A DNA stretch of 64,000 nucleotides from GCA-2746605 sp963704835. GTDB lineage: Bacteria; Bacteroidota; Ignavibacteria; Ignavibacteriales; Melioribacteraceae. Position numbers and translations under genes: made by a program. This document shows positions 1-10,056 of this stretch, in pieces. Below the pieces are notes generated by a model. It saw nothing but the letters and a program-made list of their open reading frames with translations. It had not been told where the DNA came from and did no database searches. The DNA is taken from NCBI GenBank assembly GCA_963704835.1, contig CAVPHW010000020.1, positions 505,132 through 569,131 of the forward strand. The letters run 5' to 3'. Positions within the stretch are counted from its first letter, which is position 1. The number at the start of each line of letters is the position of its first letter.

Positions 1-1375
1 TTGATAATCCCAACCCAGTACCGCTAATTGCTCTTGTATACTGATTTTTAGCTCTAAAAAATTGTTGGAATAATTTATTTTTATCTTCTTCCCTTAATCC
101 TATTCCTTTATCTTCAATTTCTAACACAATTAAATTATTTTTTGTAAAAGCATTAATGAATATTTCACCGCTTTCTTTATTGTATTTAGCTGCATTGCTA
201 AGGAGATTATTTACAATCTTCTTAATTTCGCCTTCATCAATTTTAAGTAAAGGTAAATCTTGCTCAACATTGATCTTAACTGTAATTCCTTTCTTTTTAA
301 TTTGAAGTTCATTAAGATCTAATGCCTGATTAATAATCTCCGATAGAACCACATCAGATATTTCCCTATTTTTTTCATCGAGTTCCATTCGAGAGATATC
401 CAATAAATCATTTACCAGTTCGAGTGCTCCCTTCAATCTTATTTCGGAACGTGATAAATACTCATTAGATTTTTCTTTGGGTATGGCGATAGAATCATCA
501 ATAATAACATCCAAATATCCAAGAACTGCAGCCAAAGGTGTTTTAAGCTCATGTGCAACCATTGAAACAAACTGTGATTTTAGTTGCTCAAGCCTTTTGA
601 ATCCCGTAATATTTTTGAGCACAACAACAACGCCAGCAAATGATCCATCTGGATGAGGGACCGGCGAACAAGTAGCATCAATTATTAATTTTCCATTGGG
701 AAGAATTTCTACTTCTGTTGAATAAGATTTGGGAACACTATGATCAGAGAATATTTGTTTTACTTTCTCTGAGATTTTGTTTGGCAATCTATCGAGTATG
801 TAATCTTCTATCTCAAGTTTATCAAATTGTAGTTTTTGCAAACAGGCTCTATTAAAGTAGACTACTTTCCCTTCTGTGTTTATTAATAAAACACCACTAC
901 TTATAGATTCAATTATTGTATTTAGTCTGCTTTTCTCATGAGCAATTTCTAGAAGATATTTTTCTCTTTCTTTTCTTAATTCATCAGCTTCAAGAAGGAT
1001 TAATCTTTGTTTGTAGCCTTTCTCAATTTGATGTAGTAGCTCTTCGGGAGTGAAAGGTTTTAGAATGTAGTTAAATGCGCCAAGTCGGGTAGCTTCAATT
1101 GCTGTTTCGTAACTTGCATAGGCGGTAGCAATAAAACATACTGTGGAAGGTTTATAAGTTTTCAGTTCTTTTAATACTTCTAACCCATCAATATCAGGCA
1201 TCTTTAAATCGATTATAGCTAAATCAAAATCAGATTCTAGACCTTTGGAAATACCTTCTCTTCCATTTTCTGCCGTAGTTACTGAATAACCCTTACGGGT
1301 TAGTAGTTTTTCGGTCCCAAGTCGCAGACCTCTTTCGTCATCAATTATTAAAATATTGGGATAGTGATTATCCAT
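1..1375 (-). CDS. Receiver-PAS-histidine kinase hybrid, C-terminus cut by window edge
   Basis: Translating the minus strand from the ATG at 1375 gives about 458 residues that run off the left edge. The order is a response-regulator receiver (acidic pair D12-D13, phospho-acceptor D56, LKPF near residue 105), a coiled linker, a PAS domain (INTEGKVVYFN), a HisKA dimerisation helix with H-box VAHELKTPL, and an HATPase with N-box (NNLLSNAAKYN), G1 (EDKGIGL) and G2 (GTGLGL, at the edge). An N-terminal receiver before PAS and kinase suggests that another kinase feeds phosphate into it. It lies 53 nt downstream of a stand-alone receiver gene and is probably the last member of the hydrogenase/H2-sensor operon. 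Its final output is unknown. Confidence 0.9.
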   Translation of the reverse strand, partial: MDNHYPNILIIDDERGLRLGTEKLLTRKGYSVTTAENGREGISKGLESDFDLAIIDLKMPDIDGLEVLKELKTYKPSTVCFIATAYASYETAIEATRLGAFNYILKPFTPEELLHQIEKGYKQRLILLEADELRKEREKYLLEIAHEKSRLNTIIESISSGVLLINTEGKVVYFNRACLQKLQFDKLEIEDYILDRLPNKISEKVKQIFSDHSVPKSYSTEVEILPNGKLIIDATCSPVPHPDGSFAGVVVVLKNITGFKRLEQLKSQFVSMVAHELKTPLAAVLGYLDVIIDDSIAIPKEKSNEYLSRSEIRLKGALELVNDLLDISRMELDEKNREISDVVLSEIINQALDLNELQIKKKGITVKINVEQDLPLLKIDEGEIKKIVNNLLSNAAKYNKESGEIFINAFTKNNLIVLEIEDKGIGLREEDKNKLFQQFFRAKNQYTRAISGTGLGLS

Positions 1376-1428
1376 ATTTTCAGAGAAAAAACTCTTATCA
1401 ATTTATATGTATTCTAAAACGTATTTAA

Positions 1429-1833
1429 CTATTCATAGAACTTATTGATACTTGAAATTAATTCTTCAATAACAACCGGCTTGTTAAGCAATCCATCACA
1501 CTTTATCCACTTTTGTTCTTCTTTGGTTGCAGCACTAAACTTAAATCCTGTTTCGTACGTTGCAGATGTTAAAATAAATATTGGGATACTTTTACCAATA
1601 TCTACTTTCTTTAACTTATGGCATAAAACAAACCCGCTATCATGTTCTTCCATAATCAAATCGAGTATGGCAGCATCAGGTTTTATTTCCTTAAATAAGC
1701 GAATTCCATCTTGTGCGTTTTCAGCAATAAATACTTCAATTCCTTTTGCTTCTAATTTTGCTTTGTTTTGTTCAAGCAAATCTATATCATCATCTACTAA
1801 TAATATTCTTTTTACTTTTTGATTCAATTGCAT
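1429..1833 (-). CDS. Single-domain response regulator (CheY-like receiver)
   Basis: This is a 134-residue protein made of one receiver domain only. The acidic cluster D14-D16, the phospho-acceptor D58 (AAILDLIM), the switch Thr/Ser region (FILTSAT) and the conserved Lys in LLNKPV are visible. There is no DNA-binding or enzymatic output domain, so it probably acts as a phosphorelay intermediate or binds a partner protein. The start overlaps the end of the upstream histidine kinase gene by about 10 nt, which indicates translational coupling and suggests they are cognate partners. Confidence 0.88.
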   Translation of the reverse strand: MQLNQKVKRILLVDDDIDLLEQNKAKLEAKGIEVFIAENAQDGIRLFKEIKPDAAILDLIMEEHDSGFVLCHKLKKVDIGKSIPIFILTSATYETGFKFSAATKEEQKWIKCDGLLNKPVVIEELISSINKFYE

Positions 1834-2600
1834 TCTACTAACTCCTTAACAAAATTTAATTTTGATTCCTTATTATTGGGAAGTTGAACAGAGAAAGTTG
1901 AACCTTTCCCAATTTCACTTTTTACAGTCAAATTTCCCTTATGCATTTTTATAATGCCATAACTAATAGCTAAGCCTAAACCTGTTCCTTTTCCAATTTT
2001 TTTAGTTGTAAAAAATGGAGTGAATAGTTTACTCATATTTTGATTATCGATACCAACACCTGTATCGGTGATTTCAATATTTAGATATTCATTATTTTTA
2101 TATAAATTGATAGTAACCTGTTTGCTTTCAGATTCTTCCAATGATTCACATGCATTATTAAGTAAATTTACTATTACTTGTTTTATTTGATCACTATCAA
2201 TAAAATAATTCTCTTCAACTAATTCAGAATTGAATAATATTTTTACATCTTTAAATAGCGGATTTAGTTTAGTTGATTTAATAATATTTTTTGTGATCTT
2301 AACAATATTTTCTTTTTCAATTTTTAATTTACCTTGCCTCGCAAAATTAAGTAAATTAGATACAATTCCTTTACATCTATTTGTCTCTTCAATTATCATT
2401 TTAATATCATCGACACTAACCTTTTCCTGGTTAGTATCTTCTGTATCATCCTTCAACATTGAGGCATACAACAATATTGTGCCTAAAGGATTATTTATTT
2501 CGTGAGCAACTCCAGCAGCTAATTGACCAATCGATGCTAATTTTTCAGCATTCTGCAGTTGTAATTGAGTTTCTTTTAATTCTTTATAGGCATCTTCCAT
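1824..2600 (-). CDS. Soluble histidine kinase coupled to sensory hydrogenase
   Basis: A coiled coil (MEDAYKELKETQLQLQ) leads into a HisKA domain with H-box VAHEINNPLGTIL, then an HATPase domain with N-box (NLLNNACES), G1 (DTGVGI), F-box (FFTTKK) and G2 (GTGLGLAIS). No transmembrane segment or PAS domain is seen. I chose the ATG at 2600, four bases after the stop of the sensory hydrogenase. An upstream start at 2699 in the same frame would overlap that gene by 95 nt. The lack of an input domain of its own fits a kinase that receives its signal from the adjacent hydrogenase-like protein, which is inference from gene order. The two receiver genes downstream are its likely targets. Confidence 0.85.
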   Translation of the reverse strand: MEDAYKELKETQLQLQNAEKLASIGQLAAGVAHEINNPLGTILLYASMLKDDTEDTNQEKVSVDDIKMIIEETNRCKGIVSNLLNFARQGKLKIEKENIVKITKNIIKSTKLNPLFKDVKILFNSELVEENYFIDSDQIKQVIVNLLNNACESLEESESKQVTINLYKNNEYLNIEITDTGVGIDNQNMSKLFTPFFTTKKIGKGTGLGLAISYGIIKMHKGNLTVKSEIGKGSTFSVQLPNNKESKLNFVKELVECN

Positions 2601-2604
2601 TTTA

Positions 2605-3837
2605 TCAATTAAGAAATGGTAAACACATATCTTCTTCAGCAATTCCTTTTGCAATTGATATTGCATATTCTCTACATGTAGTATACCCGCATGACCCACA
2701 ATTCAACTCATCTTGTTTTGAAAATTTATTTGTTTTTGCCAATATCTCTTTAATTCTTTCATCGCTTGGCATTGGAATTCTTTGTGATTTACTTTTAAAT
2801 TTTCTATCCAAATTTAGATTTCTACTATTATAAACTTCACTTTTCCAAACATTTTTATCAACATGAGTAATGTTTTCTTCAATATATTCAATTACTTTTT
2901 CTCTTCGCGAATAATAATTCAAATTACTTTCTATTGCCGGTCCGCTAATGCAGCCTTCACAGAATAGAATATCAACAAATTTAGATTTTATCTTTCCTTC
3001 GGAAATATCTTGAATTAGTTCTTCAACTTTTTCTTTGCCATCAACAACAATAATCTCTTTTTCTAAGACATCACTAGAATAGCTAGCAGATTTAAGTAGA
3101 CCACCCGAGAGAGGATAAGATTTGCCCAAATTTGCATATGGAGGATCGAAAAAAGAATTTTCAAATGATTCCAAATCTATTTTATTATCATTTAGTATTT
3201 TTTTAAGTTCAGTAAAAGTCAAAACTGCATCAATCGCATCATTAACTTCTTCATCAATATATTCGCTTTTTTTTGCAACACAAGGTCCAATAAACACTAC
3301 TTTTGTATCACTTCCATATTTGTTTTTTAAGTATCTGCCCATTGCAATCATTGGAGAAACAACTTCTGCTAGATTTTTAACTAATCCTTCAAAATACTTT
3401 TCGATATAATTGTAAATAGCCGGACATGGAGAACTTAATACTACTTGATTCTGATTTTCATCAAAATATTTAGTGTATTTCTGACTAACTAAATCTGCAC
3501 CAAAAGCCGTCTCAGCAACTTGTTTAAATCCCAAAGATTTTAATGCTGAAGGAATTTTATAATACGTATCTGGGAAAGCAGCAACAAATGATGGTGCAAC
3601 AATTGCATAAGTATCATAATTAGGAATTAAAGTTTCAAGGACAATTTCAATATCGCTTGATATTTTTTTTGCCTCTAAAGCACATACTTTAACACAATGA
3701 CCACAACTAATACATCTATTTGATAATACAATTGCTTGTCCTTCATAAACTCTTATAGCTTTAGCAGGACACTCTCTAACACACGAGTAGCATCTTTTAC
3801 ATTTTTGCCCAATTGTACTAACAATTCCACGGTTCAT
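2605..3837 (-). CDS. Putative sensory [FeFe]-hydrogenase (HydS/group C-like)
   Basis: A 410-residue protein. An N-terminal two-cluster ferredoxin domain has CxxCxxCxxxCP motifs at C13-C23 and C42-C52. A hydrogenase large-subunit-like domain follows, and the C-terminus carries a CGSCGYTTC Fe-S motif with a later Cys in the last 10 residues. H-cluster loops are recognisable but altered: L1 reads SSPCP instead of TSCCP, L2 is GPCVAKKSE, and L3 is FCEGC, so the two L3 cysteines are two residues apart instead of three. The usual proton-transfer Cys of L1 is Pro. Such changes are typical of sensory or regulatory hydrogenases and argue against a fast catalyst. It lies 19 nt after hydA and directly before a kinase gene. 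The H2-sensing role is inferred from motifs and context. Confidence 0.82.
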   Translation of the reverse strand: MNRGIVSTIGQKCKRCYSCVRECPAKAIRVYEGQAIVLSNRCISCGHCVKVCALEAKKISSDIEIVLETLIPNYDTYAIVAPSFVAAFPDTYYKIPSALKSLGFKQVAETAFGADLVSQKYTKYFDENQNQVVLSSPCPAIYNYIEKYFEGLVKNLAEVVSPMIAMGRYLKNKYGSDTKVVFIGPCVAKKSEYIDEEVNDAIDAVLTFTELKKILNDNKIDLESFENSFFDPPYANLGKSYPLSGGLLKSASYSSDVLEKEIIVVDGKEKVEELIQDISEGKIKSKFVDILFCEGCISGPAIESNLNYYSRREKVIEYIEENITHVDKNVWKSEVYNSRNLNLDRKFKSKSQRIPMPSDERIKEILAKTNKFSKQDELNCGSCGYTTCREYAISIAKGIAEEDMCLPFLN

Positions 3838-3856
3838 TTTACAAGCAACAAATATT

Positions 3857-5585
3857 TTAATTTTTTAATATTTCTTTTCGGTCAACATAACTTGTATGTA
3901 ATATTTCATGTGCCTTATGACTATTTGGTTTTTCAAAAAATTCATCATATAATTTTTTAACTGATTCATTTTCATGCGATCTTCTGTTCTTCATTTTTTC
4001 ATCAATTTCGTAAAGACTTTTAACTCTTTTTTTAATTTTATCTAGTTTTTGATGAATTGGCTGACCGCCACCATTTATACATCCGCCAGGACATGCCATA
4101 ACTTCAATAAAATGATATTTAGATTCACCTTTCTCAATTTCATCAAGAATTGGATCAACATTGCCAATTCCATTTACGACTGCCACATTTAAATTGTTCC
4201 ATTTATATTTAGACTGCTTTCTTTAATTCCATCTATTCCGCGAATATCTGATAATTCCAAGATTGTCTAATTCAGTTCCGGTTAGCTTAAAATAAGCAGT
4301 TCTTAAAGCGGCTTCCATTACACCACCTGATGTACCAAATATTGCAGCTGCTCCAGTTGATTCACCTAGTGGATTATCAAATTCACTTTCAGGTAAATCT
4401 TCAAACTCAATACCAGCTATTTTAAATAATCTAACTAATTCTCTTGTTGTTAAAACAGCATCCACATCGGCTAAATTATCTTCTGATAATTCTGGTCTAC
4501 TCGATTCAAACTTTTTAACTGTACATGGCATTATTGAAACAACAAAAATATCTTCTGGATTAATTCCGGATTTTTCTGCAAAATAAGTTTTTAATACAGC
4601 CCCTTCCATTTCGTGAGGAGATTTACATGTTGATACATGATCAAGAATCTGAGGTCTATTTTGCTCTAATATATTTAACCCAACCTGGACAGCAGCTTGT
4701 AAACATTGGTAAGTTTCCACCATTGGTAACTCTATTTATTAGTTCTTCTGCTTCTTCCATAATTGTTAAATCTGCAGCAAAGTTTGTATCAAATACATAT
4801 TCAAACCCAAGTCTTTTTAAAGCAGTAATAATTTGTCCAGTTACATTTGTACCCAACGGTAAATTATATTCTTCTCCAAGAGATGCTCTAACTGCAGGGG
4901 CTATTTGGACTATGGCAATTTTCTTTTTATCATTAAGTGCATTTGTAACTTCTTTTAAAGAACTTTTTTCTCTTAGTGCAGCAGTTGGACAGACAAGAAT
5001 ACATTGCCCGCAAAGAATGCAATCGCTTACGTTTAATCCTCTATTATAAGGGGTTGTAACGTTACTTTTAAATCCACGATTAGTAAAATCAATTGCTCCT
5101 ACTTTTTGAACTTCATTACAGGTACTAACACATCTTCCACATAAAATACATTTTGCTGGATCTCTTTCCATAGAAGCACTTGAAATATCAATTGCATGAC
5201 ATTTAGATTCTCCAACAAATCTATGTTCTCTAATACTATATTGTTCAGAAAGATCCTGAAGTTCACAATTTTTATTTCTAACACATATTAAACAATCTTG
5301 CGGATGATTTTCAATCAACAATTCAACAATTGTCTTTCTCGCTCTTCTAACTCTAGATGAATTTGTTTCAACTATCATTCCGGAGGTGATTGGATAAGCA
5401 CAACTTGGTGTTAATCCTCTCGCACCTTCAACTTCAACTACACACATTCTGCATGCTCCAGTTGGCAACATATCTTTCATATGGCATAAGGTAGGAATTT
5501 TTATTCCAACAGATTTAGCAGCATCTAGAATAGTCATTCCTTCTTCTGCCTTAACGTTAATATTATTTATTTTTAATTCAATCAT
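3857..5585 (-). CDS. hydA: [FeFe]-hydrogenase catalytic subunit HydA (frameshifted in this sequence)
   Basis: Catalytic subunit of a trimeric NAD/ferredoxin-dependent, probably electron-bifurcating hydrogenase. From the ATG at 5585 (GGAGA upstream) the domains are a 2Fe-2S ferredoxin fold (CxxxxxxxxxGACRMC), a His-ligated 4Fe-4S domain (HPQDCLIC then C), two 4Fe-4S motifs (CILCGRC, CILCGQC) and the H-cluster domain with all three canonical loops: TSCCPGW, MPCTVKK and MACPGGCINGGG. Three frame breaks interrupt it: an extra base near 4667 (after GWVKYI), one near 4252, and a missing base near 4195. Correcting them gives about 575 residues. The intact motifs and balanced frame changes suggest sequence error more than gene decay. 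Confidence 0.9.
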
Positions 5586-5604
5586 TTTTTCTCCGATAAA
5601 ATAT

Positions 5605-7581
5605 TTAATTTGCTTCAATAGCATCAAATCTGCATGTTTCAACACATATTCCACATTTGATACATTTTGATTCAACAATGGTATACGGGTGTTTTGGTTC
5701 ACCAACAATTGCGTCTGATGGACATTTTCTTGCGCATAATCCGCAACCATTACAAATTTCTGTTACAACAGTATATGATAACAATTCCTTGCAGACACCG
5801 GCATGACATTTTCTATCAAACAAATGGCTTTCATATTCATCCTGAAAATATTTCAAACCTGAGATTACTGGATTTGGAGCTGTTTGACCAAGCCCACATA
5901 AAGATGTATCTTGAATTACTTCAGCTAATCTTTCTAAATGGATCATTCCTTTAAATCTTTGCAGTTGATCTAATTTATTCTTTGTCTCTTTATAACTCAC
6001 CGGAATACGTTCAATAATTTCTAACATTCTTTTTGTACCTTCGCGACAAGGAACACATTTACCACATGATTCATTTTGAATAAATGTTAAGAAAAATTTT
6101 GCAACATCAACCATACAAGTGTTTTCATCCATAACAACAAATCCACCCGAGCCCATCATTGCACCAACTTGTTTTAAGAGACTCATAATCAACTTTTGTA
6201 TCAAGAACACTATCCGGTAAACATCCACCTGAAGGTCCACCTATTTGAACTGCTTTAAATTTTTTGCCATTTGGAATTCCACCACCAATATCAAAAACTA
6301 CTTCTCTTAATGTAATTCCCATAGGAACTTCAACCAAACCACTATATTCAATCATTCCGCTAAGCGCAAAAACTTTTGTCCCTTTACTAGAATCTGTTCC
6401 AATACTTGCAAACCACTCAGCACCATTATTAATTATTGATGATATGTTTGCAAATGTTTCAACATTATTAATTATTGTTGGCTTGCTCCACAATCCAGAA
6501 ACTACCGGATATGGAGGACGTGGTTTTGGCATTCCTCTTTTACCTTCAATTGATGCAATTAGTGCAGTTTCTTCACCACAAACAAATGCTCCAGCACCTT
6601 TTTTAATTTTAATTTTAAAGTTAAAACCACTGTCAAGAATATCTTGACCAAGTAAACCATATTCTTCACATTGCTTAATTGTATTTTCTAATCTTTCAAT
6701 CGCAAGCGGATATTCTGCACGGCAATAAATATAACCGAAACATGCTCCAATAGCATAAGCACCTATAATCATTCCTTCAATAAGTTTGAAGGGGTCACTT
6801 TCTAAAACTGATCGATCCATAAATGCACCAGGATCACCTTCATCAGCATTACAAATTATATATTTTATGTCAGACACCTGATTATGTGCCATTTCCCATT
6901 TTTTGCCTGTTGGGAAACCACCACCACCACGACCTCTCAATCCACTTTGTAAAATTTGATTAACAACATCTTTTGGTGATAATGTTGATAAAACTTTATC
7001 CAAAGCTTTAAAGCCACCAACGGATATATACTCATCAATAGATGTTGGGTCAATAATTCCACAATTTTCTAGGACTATCTTTTTCTGTCTTCTAAAAAAT
7101 GGTAAATCATTTATATATTTAACACCATCTACACCCTGCGAATGAGATGCTAAAAGCTTTTCTTGATAAATGCTCTTGTTCAACAATTGTTTTTCTTATT
7201 AAATTTGGTACATCCTTAACGGTAACTTCACAATAAGATATTCTACTTTGATCAGGTAAGTTTAATATCAACAATTACTTCCTTAGCACAGTAACCAATA
7301 CACCCAGTTGGTACAATTATGGCATTCAAATTGAACTTTTCTAGTTCTTTTTCTATAGCTATTTTAACTTTTCCAGCGCCAGAAGCTAGGCCACAAGTTC
7401 CCATTCCAATAAAAATTATAGGAAATTCGTGTTCTTCATACTTCAACTTCTTGTTAAGTTCAACTACTTCTGTTTTTTCATTTTCAGTAAGACCTGGAAT
7501 AGCTTCTTCTCTACAGTATTTAAGAAAATTCTTCTTCTCAAAAGATTCTGATTTATTTAATAATTCTCCAAAAGATTTCAT
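5605..7581 (-). CDS. hydB: Bifurcating hydrogenase flavoprotein subunit HydB (frameshifted)
   Basis: NADH/FMN subunit of the trimeric hydrogenase, NuoF-like. The N-terminal thioredoxin-fold 2Fe-2S domain (GMGTCGLASGAGK, VPTGCIGYC) is followed by the NAD/FMN domain (GRGGGGFPTGKKW, CNADEGDPGAF), the NuoF 4Fe-4S motif (ESCGKCVPCREGT) and a C-terminal 2x4Fe-4S ferredoxin (CNGCGLCARKC, CIKCGICVETC). Three one-base insertions split it: near 7257 (VDIKL to PDQS), near 7165 (before EKLLASH), and in a run of four at 6172-6175 (DYESLK to QVGAMM). Removing them gives 657 residues, normal for HydB. The start codon overlaps the hydC stop as ATGA, so translation is coupled. Confidence 0.9.
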
Positions 7582-8066
7582 GCAATACTCACTTTTTTTA
7601 TCTCTTCTTCACTTTTTACCATATTTTTGTATTTTTTAATAATTTTAGGAATTTCATTTACAGTTAATCGTCCAAAATATTCTTCATTAATATTTATTAC
7701 CGGTGCAATGCTACAAGCACCTATACAAGCAACTGTCTCTAAAGTAAAATTCTTATCTCTAGTAGTAGTTCCTGCTTTTATTCCCAATTCGGTTTCAAGG
7801 GCAATTAAAATATTAGCAGAACTCTTAACATGACAAGCTGTTCCCCTACAAACTTTTATTATATATTTTCCTAAAGGATTTAGTCTAAATTGATTGTAAA
7901 ATGTTGCAACACCGTAAACACTAGCAAAGGGCATATTAACATGTTCTGCAACTTTTGATAGAACCTTTTCGGGTAAATAACCATATTCGTCCTGTACGTC
8001 CTGTAAAAGAGGAATTAAATTACTCCTATCGTTGGGAGAATATTTTTCTAAGATTTTAGTACTCAT
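7578..8066 (-). CDS. hydC: Hydrogenase 2Fe-2S subunit HydC (NuoE-like)
   Basis: A 162-residue thioredoxin-like [2Fe-2S] protein of the NuoE/HydC family, intact in this sequence. The N-terminal helical region (IPLLQDVQDEYGYLP) is followed by the four cluster cysteines in CRGTACHVKSS and VACIGACSIAP. With HydB and HydA it forms the electron-bifurcating complex that couples H2 with ferredoxin and NAD(H). It is the first gene of the operon, and the stop overlaps the hydB ATG. No hydE, hydF or hydG maturase gene is present in this window, so maturation must be encoded elsewhere. Confidence 0.92.
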   Translation of the reverse strand: MSTKILEKYSPNDRSNLIPLLQDVQDEYGYLPEKVLSKVAEHVNMPFASVYGVATFYNQFRLNPLGKYIIKVCRGTACHVKSSANILIALETELGIKAGTTTRDKNFTLETVACIGACSIAPVININEEYFGRLTVNEIPKIIKKYKNMVKSEEEIKKVSIA

Positions 8067-8337
8067 TCTGTTTCCAATAAATTAAGAATTAATAGGATTT
8101 TACAATTTACATGCCAGCGAGTGATAATATTCAAAATCAGTTAAAGTGAAGTAAACCAACAATTATTTAGCAAGTATTAAAGTATTTTCTTAAGCCTGGG
8201 AAAATTAAAATAAGTTTTCTAATAATTGATATTCATAAAATATTTTATACTATAAATAAAATATGTGACTAATATTTTATGGCAAATCGTCAATATTGTT
8301 TCTATTTTATATAGTTCCAAAATGAAATAATACCTAA
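8067..8337. promoter_or_regulatory. Divergent intergenic region upstream of hydC and the cation efflux gene
   Basis: This 271-nt AT-rich gap separates the minus-strand hydrogenase operon from the plus-strand cation efflux gene, so it must carry both promoters. It includes an imperfect Crp/Fnr-like element at 8226-8239 (TTGAT, four bases, ATAAA, against the FNR consensus TTGAT-N4-ATCAA) and AT-rich inverted stretches around 8235-8280. I could not define a -10/-35 pair with confidence. Confidence 0.4.
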
Positions 8338-9325
8338 ATGGATATCAAAAACATTAATTCCTTAAAATTGAAAACTGCACAAATTTCTTTGGTGGTTGGA
8401 TTAGGAATTTTTGTAATTAAAATAGTTGCTTATTTTATTACAAATTCTAGTGCAATATTTTCCGATGCAGCTGAATCAGTAGTCCATATTATTGCAACTG
8501 GTATGGTATTATATAGTATTATTTTAAGCTCGCGACCACCAGATGAATCGCATTTATATGGGCATGGGAATATTGAATATTTTTCTGCCGGTGTAGAAGG
8601 ATTACTAATTATTATTGCTGCAATTACAATCATATACTTTGCTGTCGGTGATATAATTATTGGTGCTAAACCTCAGCAGTTAGACATCGGTACTATTTTA
8701 ATTGGAATTGCTGGTCTAGTGAATGTTTTTCTTGGTCTCTGGATTATTAAAAAAGGTAATCAAACTAGCTCATTAGCACTTATCGCAGATGGTAAACATA
8801 TCCTTACTGATGCTTATACTAGTATTGGTGTTGTTTTAGGCTTGATTTTAGTTCTCATTAACGGATATATTTTTAATTGATCCAATAATTGCAATTTTTG
8901 TGGCAACCAATATTATATTTACTGGTTATAAATTAATTAGAGAATCAGTTGGCGGATTAATGATTGAAACTGATGATAATTTATTGATTAAAATAACTGA
9001 ACTAATAAATGAATTAAGAAAAGACTATCATATTGATATTCACCAACTAAGATTTTGGAAATCAGCAAATAATGTTTTTATCGATTTCCATCTCACACTC
9101 CCTTTCTTTTTTAATATTAAACAGTCTCACCAAATAGAGGAGGAAATATCAGAGAAACTTTCGTCCGAAATAAATAATGCACAAATAAGAACCCATTTTG
9201 ATTTTTGCGAACCGTTTTTGTGTCATTACTGCAAACTTGACCCTTGTAAAGAACGCCAAGCAGAATTTACGACTTTTGTTGAATGGGATAAGGCAAAATT
9301 GTTAAATGTACCATTAATAAATTGA
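8338..9325 (+). CDS. Cation diffusion facilitator (CDF) metal efflux protein, one frameshift
   Basis: Inner-membrane proton-coupled divalent metal exporter of the CDF family. TM2 carries a SDAAESVVH motif where zinc transporters have SxxxD/DxxxD residues, the conserved loop PPDESHLYGHGNIEYFSAG follows, and TM5 contains ADGKHILTD (HxxxD). The cytoplasmic C-terminal domain starts after DPIIAIFVA. An extra A at about 8875 (GYIF then IDPIIA) breaks the frame and creates a premature stop; without it the protein is 328 residues, normal for the family. The metal is not predictable. A Cys-rich tail (CEPFLCHYCKLDPC) is unusual and could bind metal. The SIMPL gene starts 7 nt downstream. Confidence 0.85.
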
Positions 9326-9332
9326 GAAGAAA

Positions 9333-10037
9333 ATGGAAAAAACCAATAGCATAAATTTATCGATTGCAATTATTGTATCATCATTAATTTTAGGTCTCTT
9401 CTTTTATCTTGCACGGCAACAAAATAATACTGTTAATGTTGTTGGTTATGCAATTGAGTCTTTTGAATCCGATATAGTTAAGTGGAACTTTAATGTTACG
9501 GAAGAAATTGATATAAGTAATCTGAAAACTGGTTATATAAGTCTGAACGAAAAACTCGATAGACTTAAAAAGATTATTCATGCTGAAAACCTAGAAGACC
9601 TTGAAATTATTTATAAACCTATTGGTATAGAAGATATTTATGACAGAAATGGTATAACAACAAATAAAAAACTTTCTCAAGAAGTAATAATTACTTCAAA
9701 AAGTATAGAAAAAATTGAAGAGCTGTCAACTAATCCAATAGTTTTTATTAATAATAATATAATATTTCAATACTCTAATATTAATTACTTTTATACCAAT
9801 CTTGATCTTATTAAAAAAGAACTTCTCGGGAAAGCAGTCATTAACGCAAAGCAGAGAGCCACAGAAATTTTAAGCGCAGCAGGCAATAAAGTTGGTGATT
9901 TAAGAACTGCACGAAGCGGTGTTTTTCAGATTACCGAACCACTATCAACTGAGGTTGCGGGATATGGAGTACATAGCACCGCAACAAGAAAGAAAAATAT
10001 AAAAGTTACAGTTTCAGCTGAATTTGAAATAAAATAG
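9333..10037 (+). CDS. SIMPL/DUF541 domain protein, membrane anchored
   Basis: A 234-residue protein with one N-terminal transmembrane helix (residues about 8-27) and an extracytoplasmic SIMPL (DUF541) domain. The C-terminal signature includes KAVINAKQRATEILSAAG and the late beta strands ending VTVSAEFEIK. The family is widespread in envelopes, with no agreed biochemical role (stress protection and outer-membrane assembly have been proposed). It follows the cation efflux gene by 7 nt and is probably cotranscribed with it. Confidence 0.8.
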   Translation: MEKTNSINLSIAIIVSSLILGLFFYLARQQNNTVNVVGYAIESFESDIVKWNFNVTEEIDISNLKTGYISLNEKLDRLKKIIHAENLEDLEIIYKPIGIEDIYDRNGITTNKKLSQEVIITSKSIEKIEELSTNPIVFINNNIIFQYSNINYFYTNLDLIKKELLGKAVINAKQRATEILSAAGNKVGDLRTARSGVFQITEPLSTEVAGYGVHSTATRKKNIKVTVSAEFEIK

Positions 10038-10056
10038 AATTTATGCTACATGAGAT

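Noticed and set aside
1824..2699. Longer kinase start at 2699
   Set aside because: It would overlap the sensory hydrogenase by 95 nt and adds residues with no domain support; the ATG at 2600 follows the previous stop by four bases.
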